Origin: an uncultured Acidimicrobiales bacterium
GTDB taxonomy: Bacteria; Actinomycetota; Acidimicrobiia; Acidimicrobiales; SHLQ01
Direction of reading: 5' to 3'
Assembly (NCBI GenBank): GCA_938040365.1
Contig: CALHXU010000205.1
Location: forward strand, 1 to 46,965
Length of the DNA: 46,965 bases
The notes under the pieces are model-generated. The model saw only the letters and a list, made by a program, of their open reading frames with translations. It was not told the origin of the DNA and ran no database searches. Shown here piece by piece: positions 28,122 through 36,207 of the stretch; position 1 is the first letter of the stretch; each line of letters opens with the position of its first letter. Made by a program: the position numbers and the translations under genes.

Positions 28122-28158
28122 CTGCGAGTAACAGCGCTAGCTGCGAGTAACAGCGCTA
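28121..28158. repeat. 19-bp tandem duplication gctgcgagtaacagcgcta x2
   Basis: Perfect copies at 28121-28139 and 28140-28158 between convergent gene ends. Confidence 0.9.
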
Positions 28159-29082
28159 GCCGCGCATGAGGCGGATCAAGAGTTCGAGGTCGCTCTCCGT
28201 TGGTTGGGCAGCGACGGTCGACCGGGTTGAGATTCCAGTCTCGAGAACGGCGAAGGCCTCGGCGAAGTCTCCTGCACCGGTCGCAAAGTCAGGCGCTGCA
28301 GCCGATGGCCACCAGGGAACATTGCCAGCGATCCCTCGCTGCCGACGCCACTCGTCGCGTTCGTCATTCGAGTTGAACTCGACGTCGATGGCGTGACCCA
28401 ATTCGTGAGCGAACACGCGGTGAATCGTTTCTGGAGTGTCGTCGCTACGGATGTAGATAACGATGCGTTTCTCGCCGGGGTAGGTCAGGCCTCGGATGCC
28501 TGCTCGTTCTCCTTCGAACTCGATTACCCAGTCGGGAAACGCTGACCGCCAGTCGAACTCGACCAGTTCGAGCATCCGTTGGGCCTTCTCTTGATTCGTC
28601 AGCGACCGGGAGATCGTGGTTGTGGGCGCAGATGTCGTCGTAGGTGCAATCGTCGTCGTCGCTGGCGGCACAGTCGTTGGCGGCACCGTGGTTGGCGGCA
28701 CAGTCGTTGGCGGCACTGTGGTCGCTGGCGGCACTGTGGTGGTTGGCGGCACGGTGGTTGGCGGCACGGTGGTTGGCGGCACGGTGGTCGCTGGGGGCAG
28801 AGTCGTTGGCGGCGGCTCGAGCGCTGTCGGCTCCTCGGTTGGGGTGGCTGACGTCGACGTCGTGGCATCCACGGACACGCCAACTGCCGAGAGCAGCTCT
28901 TCAAAGACGAATGGGCCACTTTGCGATCGTTCCTCGAGTGGAAGCTGCAACGCTGCAGAGACCGGCTCGAGGACGGTCGCCGATACTGCAGCACCGGCCT
29001 CTGGGTCGCCTGAAACCCGTGGGAGAAGGGCGAACAGTCCGCACAGCAGCAGCGCTAGAAATGCCCTCGGCCCAAACTTCAC
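28156..29082 (-). CDS. Secreted protein with Thr/Pro repeat linker and HExxH metallopeptidase-like domain
   Basis: 308 aa; N-terminal TM/signal, (PPTTVPPTTV)n region, VFAHELGHAIDVEFN. Confidence 0.72.
   Translation of the reverse strand: MKFGPRAFLALLLCGLFALLPRVSGDPEAGAAVSATVLEPVSAALQLPLEERSQSGPFVFEELLSAVGVSVDATTSTSATPTEEPTALEPPPTTLPPATTVPPTTVPPTTVPPTTTVPPATTVPPTTVPPTTVPPTTVPPATTTIAPTTTSAPTTTISRSLTNQEKAQRMLELVEFDWRSAFPDWVIEFEGERAGIRGLTYPGEKRIVIYIRSDDTPETIHRVFAHELGHAIDVEFNSNDERDEWRRQRGIAGNVPWWPSAAAPDFATGAGDFAEAFAVLETGISTRSTVAAQPTESDLELLIRLMRG
28664..28815. repeat. Short tandem repeats (ggcggcacagtcgttggcggcac-like) encoding the PPTTV linker
   Basis: Many 15-bp-phased units coding PPTTV in the minus-strand gene. 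Confidence 0.8.
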
Positions 29083-29212
29083 GTCACTTGTTTTAGAGCC
29101 CCGAGCGCGGCCGTGCCAACGCGGAATGTGGCAAACGCTGCGTTGTAGCTCACGTGAAGTCGAGCTCGGCGTTCCCGGATTGTTCGCTCGCAGACCCGAC
29201 GGTCATGGCTCG

Positions 29213-29569
29213 CTAACTGAGCAACTCTCTGATTCGTTCCTTGGGCCGGCCAATGATCGCCTTCGTGCCAGCCACGACGACAGGGCGCTGCAGCAGTGCC
29301 TTGCGTTCGACCAGCAGATCGACAACCGCTTCGGGGTTCCCGACATAGTCGTCGGGGTTCAACTCGAGCTTCTTGAATTGGCTGTCCTTGCGGACCAAGT
29401 CCTCGACGGGGTCTTCGAGGATCGACACGATGTGCTCCAACGTTTCCCGATCGGGTGGCGTCTTCATGTACAAGACGGTTTCGGCATCCACGCCCAATTC
29501 CTCGGCGACCGCCAAGGCATTCTTCGAGGAACCTCAATGAGGGTTGTGATAGATCGTTACGTCAGCCAT
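29213..29569 (-). CDS. arsC: ArsC/Spx-family arsenate reductase-like protein with in-frame UGA at catalytic Cys position 12 (candidate selenoprotein)
   Basis: Reading through TGA at 29534-29536 gives MADVTIYHNPH-U-GSSKNALAVAEELGVDAETVLYMKTPPDRETLEHIVSILEDPVEDLVRKD..., aligning with the ArsC motif YHNPxCGTSRNTL. ORF track gives only the part starting at TTG 29515. Confidence 0.85.
29496..29536 (-). promoter_or_regulatory. Candidate bacterial SECIS element starting at the UGA
   Basis: RNA UGA-GGUUCCUC-GAAGAAUGCCUU-GGC-GGUC-GCC-GAGGAAUU: GGUUCCUC pairs with GAGGAAUU, GGC with GCC, apical GGUC 23 nt after the UGA. Confidence 0.7.
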
Positions 29570-29625
29570 GTCCTCACCCTAGAGGGAGGCGAACTCACGG
29601 TGCGAACTAGGCGAGCGCGAGCAAC

Positions 29626-29973
<348 letters not shown>

Positions 29974-29984
29974 TTACGCGATCC

Positions 29985-31022
29985 TCAGGTCGCTGACGCT
30001 CGTAGGGCGCTTACATCGAACGACGCTGATCCTTCGACCGCTTCGGCAGGCCAGTGCACGCCAATCTCGACCGCACCCTGCTCGACTTGTGGCCAAACCC
30101 ACCAGTCGCTCGTAATGACGTGCTGGCGAGAGAGTCGCCGGTCATTCAAGCTGATCTGTTCGTCGCGCTGACCAAGGCGAATCAACCGAGATTCAGAGGG
30201 CTGGGACAGTTCGAAGCGATTGATGACCTTGCGGTTGTCGATAACGGTGCCCTCGGGCATCGTCACCGAAAGCAACAGGAAGTCAGGGCCTGGCTTGTAT
30301 TGCGCACCACGACCAGGAACGAGGTCTTCCTCTGGCGCAAAGACCGGCGGAAGGACCCAATCTCGAAGCGAACGGACCGTCATCGTAAAGCCAAAGCCAA
30401 ACTCATCGGAACCAAATGCGGTCAGCTCAAGATGAGCCGAATCGCTACTCGCGATTTCGAGCGGGACGAGTCCAGGAGTACGAACCGCTTCGAGACGTCG
30501 AGCCGGATCTGGCCCCCACCATGCACGGTGGCCCCCGCCGCGGCGGTCGAGCGTGGTCAAGAGATCGTCGATTTGTTCGCGGTCGAGATGTCGCAAGCCG
30601 TACGAGACGAGGCGACGGGCCTCGAATGGCTGTACGCCGAGTTGACGGAGTACCTGGCATGCACCCGAGTCGCCATCGACGAGCATCCCGTGGAGCAACT
30701 CGAAAAGGCCCGTTGGGCCGTTTCCGTCGATTCGTGGCGTTTGCAGCGCCTCGATTGCGCGGTTTGTCAGGAATGGTTCGACCGCTGGCGAGGGAACTAC
30801 CCCACGCGCCTCCATCATCTGCTCGATCGCACGATCGATCCTCAATGTATTGAGAGCGAAGAGGTCGACGAGTTCGGAGATCTCCGCTCGCGCCGTCGCC
30901 ACGATCCCATACAGGAGGTATTCGGTTCCACACCGTTCATCGCCGTTGGCGAGGGCAGCGTGCCTTGCGACCTGCAACGCGAGTGCGGCGTGGTCATCGA
31001 GTGAGAATTCTTCATGCATCAA
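29985..31022 (-). CDS. Clp N-terminal-domain (Clp_N repeat) protein without AAA domains
   Basis: 345 aa; two Clp_N-like repeats in the first half (ALALQVARHAALANGDERCGTEYLLYGI; FLTNRAIEAL...TGLFELLHGML). Confidence 0.65.
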   Translation of the reverse strand: MMHEEFSLDDHAALALQVARHAALANGDERCGTEYLLYGIVATARAEISELVDLFALNTLRIDRAIEQMMEARGVVPSPAVEPFLTNRAIEALQTPRIDGNGPTGLFELLHGMLVDGDSGACQVLRQLGVQPFEARRLVSYGLRHLDREQIDDLLTTLDRRGGGHRAWWGPDPARRLEAVRTPGLVPLEIASSDSAHLELTAFGSDEFGFGFTMTVRSLRDWVLPPVFAPEEDLVPGRGAQYKPGPDFLLLSVTMPEGTVIDNRKVINRFELSQPSESRLIRLGQRDEQISLNDRRLSRQHVITSDWWVWPQVEQGAVEIGVHWPAEAVEGSASFDVSALRASAT

Positions 31023-31251
31023 TCTCCGACGATAGAAGCCAATCCATGCTCGTGAAAGGGCAAAACACCCATTCGAACCTCATTGCCCAATACGTAGGTC
31101 CAGATGGTCCGCCACAGCAGGTTCCGACGACCTAATTACCCGGCTGAAATCGTGTGTGAAGCGCGAATTCGATCGGTGGAGCCGTTCCTTTGGGTTGTCG
31201 CCGCTGACGTGAGTCCACCACTGAGGAAAGTCCGCCCATTATGTTTGCGCT

Positions 31252-32097
31252 ATGTCTCTCTATCCGCCAGATGACGTCGACATCATCGATCTTGACGATC
31301 TCGACCGCAACCAAGGCGGAAACCGGCGGCGTCCACGCTCGTCGACGCCCCCACCACCGCGGGGATCAAACCTGCCCGCCGCCGATCCTCGAATCCTCGT
31401 TCCGGTGTTCTTATTCGTCGTTGCGCTGCTCCTCATCGGCCTCGCCTGGCGGTCACGGGGCGGAAGCGAGGAATCCGACGTTGCGATAGCGGTAAGCACC
31501 GAACTTTCTCAGGCGGTGCGCGACGCTGAACTTCGTGCAGGGTTCGACGGGTTGGTCGTCGAAGAGATCGACGGCGTTCTGGTCATCACTGGACGCGCTG
31601 CAAATGCCACCGATGTCGCAGCGATCGGCGCCGTTGCGCGATCGGTTGAAGGATCTCAGCGGGTCGACAATCGTGTCACCGTTGAGGGCGGGTCGATAGA
31701 CACACCGTTCCCTGCGACCGAGTCTCCTCTCACCAACGGTGGAACCGACCTCGCAGGACAATTGAATAGCCTCGGCCGGATCACGTTCCAAGCAGGAAGC
31801 TCCGATCTCACAAGCGAGGGCACCATCGTTGTCGACAACGTTGCGCGCCTCATGGAGCAGAGTCCTGGTGTCAGAATTGAAGTGCACGGCCACACCGACT
31901 CCGACGGTGACGAATCGGCAAATCAGGTACTGAGCCAACAACGGGCCCAAGCGGTTGTCACGGCGCTGAGTCAGCGGGGCATTAACAGCGCCCGGCTCGT
32001 CGCTATCGGTTTTGGCGAACTCAACCCAATCGCTCCCAACATTACCGAAGATGGGCGAGCCACGAACCGCCGAATCGAGTTCGTAATTCCGCAATAG
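31252..32097 (+). CDS. OmpA-family protein with N-terminal TM and BON-like domain
   Basis: 281 aa; RITFQAGSSDLTSEGTIVVDNVARLM...IEVHGHTDSDG...NRRIEFVI. Confidence 0.88.
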   Translation: MSLYPPDDVDIIDLDDLDRNQGGNRRRPRSSTPPPPRGSNLPAADPRILVPVFLFVVALLLIGLAWRSRGGSEESDVAIAVSTELSQAVRDAELRAGFDGLVVEEIDGVLVITGRAANATDVAAIGAVARSVEGSQRVDNRVTVEGGSIDTPFPATESPLTNGGTDLAGQLNSLGRITFQAGSSDLTSEGTIVVDNVARLMEQSPGVRIEVHGHTDSDGDESANQVLSQQRAQAVVTALSQRGINSARLVAIGFGELNPIAPNITEDGRATNRRIEFVIPQ

Positions 32098-32108
32098 CGC
32101 TTGGTGGC

Positions 32109-32145
32109 GAGTGCGACACGCCTTCGGCGTGATTTTGTCGCACTC
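32109..32145 (+). terminator. Two-level hairpin gagtgcgac-acgccttcggcgt-gattttgtcgcactc
   Basis: Outer arms GAGTGCGAC/GTCGCACTC and inner CACGCC-TTC-GGCGTG, 12 nt after the OmpA stop. Confidence 0.6.
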
Positions 32146-32321
32146 CCAACCAGACATCATTCCCCTTCGGGGAGATCGTTCAAGCGGCACAGTGAAGCTT
32201 CGAAGCCTGGGCGTCGGTGACGGCGCCGGTTTTGTTGGTTGGCACGCGTAGTTTGCGAAGGTCCCCCAGGACCGCCGCAATACCTGCGCAGGCAAGACTT
32301 CGCTGTGCTAGGCAGGTCGTA

Positions 32322-32407
32322 CCGCACATAATTCACCACAATACGCGACTTTTGTAGTCGGTCATGCGTCACAAAAATCGAGGCGGTTCCGCTCGAATTA
32401 TGTGCGG
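32322..32407 (+). promoter_or_regulatory. Structured leader with perfect 13-bp inverted repeat CCGCACATAATTC / GAATTATGTGCGG
   Basis: Arms at 32322-32334 and 32395-32407, ~25 bp before ATG 32432; interior has further imperfect hairpins. Confidence 0.6.
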
Positions 32408-32431
32408 AAATTTGACAAATAGGAGGAGCAG

Positions 32432-34030
32432 ATGGCTGATAGCCGACCACCGAAACCGGGTCGACTGAGTTCCGATACGCTCGCTCGCGCCAGATCTGGG
32501 GACGTCGAAGTCTTCGAGACCGCAAATTGGTCCCGCTCTGCGCTCATGCGAGGAAATGGCAGGGGCAAAGAACCCCTTGGCAAGACGAATTGGGCGGTGT
32601 GGTGGTGGCTCGCTCCACTTCTCTTCATCGCCTTTGCGATCGGGGCGCTGTTCTGGGGCGTCAATCGGATTCAGAACTCGCTCGAATCATCGGCAGCCGG
32701 AATCTTGGAAAATGCCGGGATCAGCGCAGAGGGCCTCGAATTCGACGCCTCGTACCGCGACCTCGAAGTCACGGGCGAACTTCCCGCAGGCGTAAGTGCC
32801 GAACAGATCGAAGAAGCACTCGAATCTGACGACTCGAGCTCGTTCGACGTGCGCAACGCGACCGTTGTCGCTGCGGCAGCGGTCGTCGCTGCTCCCGAAC
32901 TCGCTGCGATCGACGTAAGCGCGACCTCAGATGGTGAGGCGATCACCTTGATCGGAACCGTCCCATCACAAGAGCACGCCGACGAACTCATCGCCGCAGC
33001 CGAATCCACAGGGCTCCCGGTCGACTCGACGGGGCTCACCGTTGCGGGCATCGACGCGAGCTCTGATGATCCTGATGGTCAAATCGAAAGTTACAGCGCG
33101 CTTCTCGGCTCGCTAACTGCTGGGAGCTTCACCGCGGCAAACCTCGCGATTGGCGATTCTGGACCGGTCACCGGCGAGATCACCGCAGTCGACGAGGGTG
33201 TCGCGGGCGAACTTCGCCCGGTCGTTGGCAGCGATGTCGACGTGACGGCACCTGCAACGCTGGGAGCGATCGACACCTCGGTCAACTTCGACGGTGAACG
33301 GATCGTGCTCGACGGCACGGTGCTTAGCCAGGAACAATCCAACACGCTCGAGACCGCCGCAACCGAGGTTGTGGGCGCCGGCAATGTCGTGAACAACCTT
33401 GCGATCTCCGGCCTCGATGAAGCGGTTGCTGGTGCAGACGACCGAGTCGCCGCACTCGCAGCATCGATCAGCACCTTTGACGGACTGCAGTCGGCAGACG
33501 CAACCATGAACGACACCGATCTTACGATCAACGGTGTCGCGAGTGATGAAGCTGGCCAGCTGCTCACCAGCGACACAACGGCTGCTGCCGAGGACGCAGG
33601 GCTTAGACCGGGCGGGGCAATCACCTTGCCCGAGGCTCCAGGCCTTGCCGAACAAATCGACCTTCTTCAACAAGAACTCGACGCACTCCAAGAGGAGATT
33701 CGAGAGAACGTCGTGTTCGATACGAACACCGCCGACCTCACCCCGACAGCGATCGGAACCTTGGACAAAGTCGTTGCTGCTATGCAACGGTATCCGCTGC
33801 CGGTGGTCGAAGTCGGAGGACACACCGACTCTCGAGGCGCAGACGACTTGAATCTGGCGCTCTCGCAAGCTCGTGCCGACTCCGTATCGGCCTACCTGGG
33901 TCAAACCGTTGAACCCGCCCGTCTCTCCGCCAACGGATTTGGAGAGACCCAACCAATTGCTGACAACACCACCGAAGAAGGTCAGCAAGAAAACCGCCGA
34001 GTTGAATTCATCGCAAAAGAAAGCTTCTAA
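32432..34030 (+). CDS. BON-repeat and OmpA C-terminal domain envelope protein
   Basis: 532 aa; TM WAVWWWLAPLLFIAFAIGALFWGV, BON-like repeats, VFDTNTADLTPTAIGTLDKVVAAM...VEVGGHTDSRG...QENRRVEFI; SD AGGAGG. Confidence 0.88.
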   Translation: MADSRPPKPGRLSSDTLARARSGDVEVFETANWSRSALMRGNGRGKEPLGKTNWAVWWWLAPLLFIAFAIGALFWGVNRIQNSLESSAAGILENAGISAEGLEFDASYRDLEVTGELPAGVSAEQIEEALESDDSSSFDVRNATVVAAAAVVAAPELAAIDVSATSDGEAITLIGTVPSQEHADELIAAAESTGLPVDSTGLTVAGIDASSDDPDGQIESYSALLGSLTAGSFTAANLAIGDSGPVTGEITAVDEGVAGELRPVVGSDVDVTAPATLGAIDTSVNFDGERIVLDGTVLSQEQSNTLETAATEVVGAGNVVNNLAISGLDEAVAGADDRVAALAASISTFDGLQSADATMNDTDLTINGVASDEAGQLLTSDTTAAAEDAGLRPGGAITLPEAPGLAEQIDLLQQELDALQEEIRENVVFDTNTADLTPTAIGTLDKVVAAMQRYPLPVVEVGGHTDSRGADDLNLALSQARADSVSAYLGQTVEPARLSANGFGETQPIADNTTEEGQQENRRVEFIAKESF

Positions 34031-34032
34031 CC

Positions 34033-36189
34033 ATGACCTTTGCACTTCTACAACTACTTCCCGCACTACTCATCCTCTTCCTCCTAGGCCTCATCATTGG
34101 CTGGCTTGTCTGGCGATGGCGACGTCGCCTCGTGAGTTCGAGTGAATGGAACAGTCTCTCGAACGCGGCGAATCGGGCGAAGTCCGATCTTGCATCGGCC
34201 GAAGCGGCAAACGCAGAGCTCTCCAATGAGCGAAGCGCCCTGTCAAAGCAGGTCTCGTCGCTCAACGGACAGTACGAGACGACCCGAACCGAGCTCGGTA
34301 CGGCGACTCGCACAAATGAAACCCTCGGCAAACAGGTCGAAGAGCGCGACATTGAGTTGGCGAGACTCCGTGGCGAACTCGACGATCGAGACGGAAAGCT
34401 TGCACTCATCGAAGGCGACCTTGACAACGCGAATACCAAGATCTCCGGATTCGCAAACATCGAAGGCGAAGCAGAACAGCTTCGTGGTCAGGTCGAAAGC
34501 TCGGGTTCACGGATTGCAGAGCTCGAGGGCGAGCTTGGCAAGTCGAAGTCTGAGCTGGCGTCCAACAAGGAGGCGCTGGCAAAGAGCAACGACCAGGTCA
34601 ACAACAAAGATGCAGAGCTGGCGAAGCTGCGAACCGAACTCGAAAACGCGAACGGTGAGCTGGCCGGACGCGACGGAAAGATCGGCAAGCTCGAGGCTGC
34701 AGTAGCGGCATCGGCTGCAACCGCCGCCGCAATGAAGGCAATGGAGTCAGACAACGGTGACCTGAAGGCGCAGCTCCAACAGGCGCTCGATGCCAGGGAC
34801 GCTGAAGCTGCACGAGCGAAAGAACTTGGCTCACTCGTCGATTCCACCCGATCCGATCTCGATGGCGCCCATGGGCGAGTCGCAGAACTCGAAGGCGAGC
34901 TCGGTGCAGCACAGGGCCAGGTTGCCGAGCTCACGCCGTTCAAGGCAAACGCTGAAGCCACAGGCGCTCAGCTCAACGACGCCAATGGCCGTGTCGCAGA
35001 GCTTGAGGGCCAACTCGGCGACATGGGCCAACTCCAAGACCAACTCAACGGAGCGAATGGCCAACTCGATGCCGCCAATGGCCGTATCGGCGAACTCGAA
35101 GGCCAACTCGCCGAACTGCAACAGCTGCGAGACCAGCGTGACGCAGCAAATGGCCAACTCGATGACGCCAATGGTCGCATCGGCGAACTCGAAGGCCAAC
35201 TCGCCGAGCTGCAGCAACTGCGAGACCAGCGTGACGCAGCAAATGGCCAACTCGATGACGCCAATGGCCGCATCGGCGAACTCGAAGGCCAACTTGTGGC
35301 AATGGGACAGCTTCAAATCGACATCACCGAACGGGATCGTCGAATTGAAGAACTCGAACTTGCGGCACAGCAGTCGGCGCAGGCCCAGGCAGACCTCGAT
35401 GCACTGCGTCGTCAACTTGACGAGGCGAACCAACTGGTCGACAAGTCCGCAGGCACGATCGATACCAAAGAAACGGTCATCATCGATCTGCGCAAACAAC
35501 TCGCCGACAAAGAAGCCGAGGCCGAGGCGCTCCCAGAACCACTGCGTCGGGTCGCGTCATTCCACGCTGGAAGCTGGAAGGTGGGAACGACGAAACTCGG
35601 CACTGCGGGCGCCGACCATACCGATGATCTAAAGGTCGTCAGTGGCATTGGCCCGCAGATGGAGAAGCTTCTCAACAGCTTCGGCATCACCTCGTGGGAG
35701 CAACTTGCAGCGCTGACACCTGAAGAGGTCGCAACGGTCGATGCGGCGCTCGAAGATTTCCCTGGACGCATCACCCGTGACGAATGGGTCGAACAAGCCC
35801 AAGACATCATGGATGCGGGCCACAAGCCAGTGAAGCGTGCGCCAAAGGCCCGGCCGGCTCCGGCGGCACCTTCATGGCAGAAGGGCACCACGAAGCTTGG
35901 CACGGCAGGTGCAAGCCATACCGACGACCTCAAGTGCATCAACGGCATTGGCCCAAAGATGGAGAAGCTCCTCAACAGTTTCGATATCACGGCGTGGGAG
36001 CAGCTTGCGAACCTCAGCAAGGCCGAGGTCAACAAGGTCGATGATGCCCTTCAACAATTCCCTGGACGCATCACCCGTGACGAATGGGTCGAACAAGCAG
36101 GCGAATTGGTCAAGCAGTTCCCCAACCATGTCGACCGGCCGAGTAGCAAGAACTTCTTGCATCGTTCGACCGAAGGGGTACTGGCCTAG
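34033..36189 (+). CDS. Membrane-anchored long coiled-coil protein with two C-terminal helix-hairpin-helix repeats
   Basis: 718 aa; N-terminal TM (LLPALLILFLLGLIIGWLVWRWRRR), ~480 aa heptad/31-residue repeats, duplicated TDDLKxxxGIGPxMEKLLNSFxITxWEQLA...FPGRITRDEWVEQA. Confidence 0.85.
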   Translation: MTFALLQLLPALLILFLLGLIIGWLVWRWRRRLVSSSEWNSLSNAANRAKSDLASAEAANAELSNERSALSKQVSSLNGQYETTRTELGTATRTNETLGKQVEERDIELARLRGELDDRDGKLALIEGDLDNANTKISGFANIEGEAEQLRGQVESSGSRIAELEGELGKSKSELASNKEALAKSNDQVNNKDAELAKLRTELENANGELAGRDGKIGKLEAAVAASAATAAAMKAMESDNGDLKAQLQQALDARDAEAARAKELGSLVDSTRSDLDGAHGRVAELEGELGAAQGQVAELTPFKANAEATGAQLNDANGRVAELEGQLGDMGQLQDQLNGANGQLDAANGRIGELEGQLAELQQLRDQRDAANGQLDDANGRIGELEGQLAELQQLRDQRDAANGQLDDANGRIGELEGQLVAMGQLQIDITERDRRIEELELAAQQSAQAQADLDALRRQLDEANQLVDKSAGTIDTKETVIIDLRKQLADKEAEAEALPEPLRRVASFHAGSWKVGTTKLGTAGADHTDDLKVVSGIGPQMEKLLNSFGITSWEQLAALTPEEVATVDAALEDFPGRITRDEWVEQAQDIMDAGHKPVKRAPKARPAPAAPSWQKGTTKLGTAGASHTDDLKCINGIGPKMEKLLNSFDITAWEQLANLSKAEVNKVDDALQQFPGRITRDEWVEQAGELVKQFPNHVDRPSSKNFLHRSTEGVLA
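35053..35300. repeat. 93-bp (31-codon) tandem repeat in the coiled-coil gene
   Basis: Unit AANGQLDDANGRIGELEGQLAELQQLRDQRD; starts at 35053, 35146, 35239, near-identical DNA. Confidence 0.9.
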
Positions 36190-36207
36190 CCAGCTAAACT
36201 ACATGGC

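Noticed and set aside
28664-28815. Possible CRISPR-like short repeats
   Set aside because: Contiguous 15-bp-phased codon repeats for PPTTV with no spacers and no cas genes.
29079-29537. 152-aa minus-strand ORF (MRFLEECLGGRRG...) overlapping the ArsC-like gene
   Set aside because: Out of frame with the clearly conserved ArsC family reading; Arg-rich GC-shadow composition.
30054-31004. 316-aa plus-strand ORF opposite the Clp_N protein
   Set aside because: Shadow ORF; the minus strand encodes recognisable Clp_N-like repeats.
32160-32260. Possible tRNA or known riboswitch in the intergenic region before 32432
   Set aside because: No cloverleaf/T-loop GTTCGA motif and no match to cobalamin or c-di-GMP riboswitch consensus words I know; kept only as an unclassified structured leader.
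33113-34066. 317-aa minus-strand ORF opposite the BON-OmpA gene
   Set aside because: Shadow ORF; OmpA domain on the plus strand is clear.
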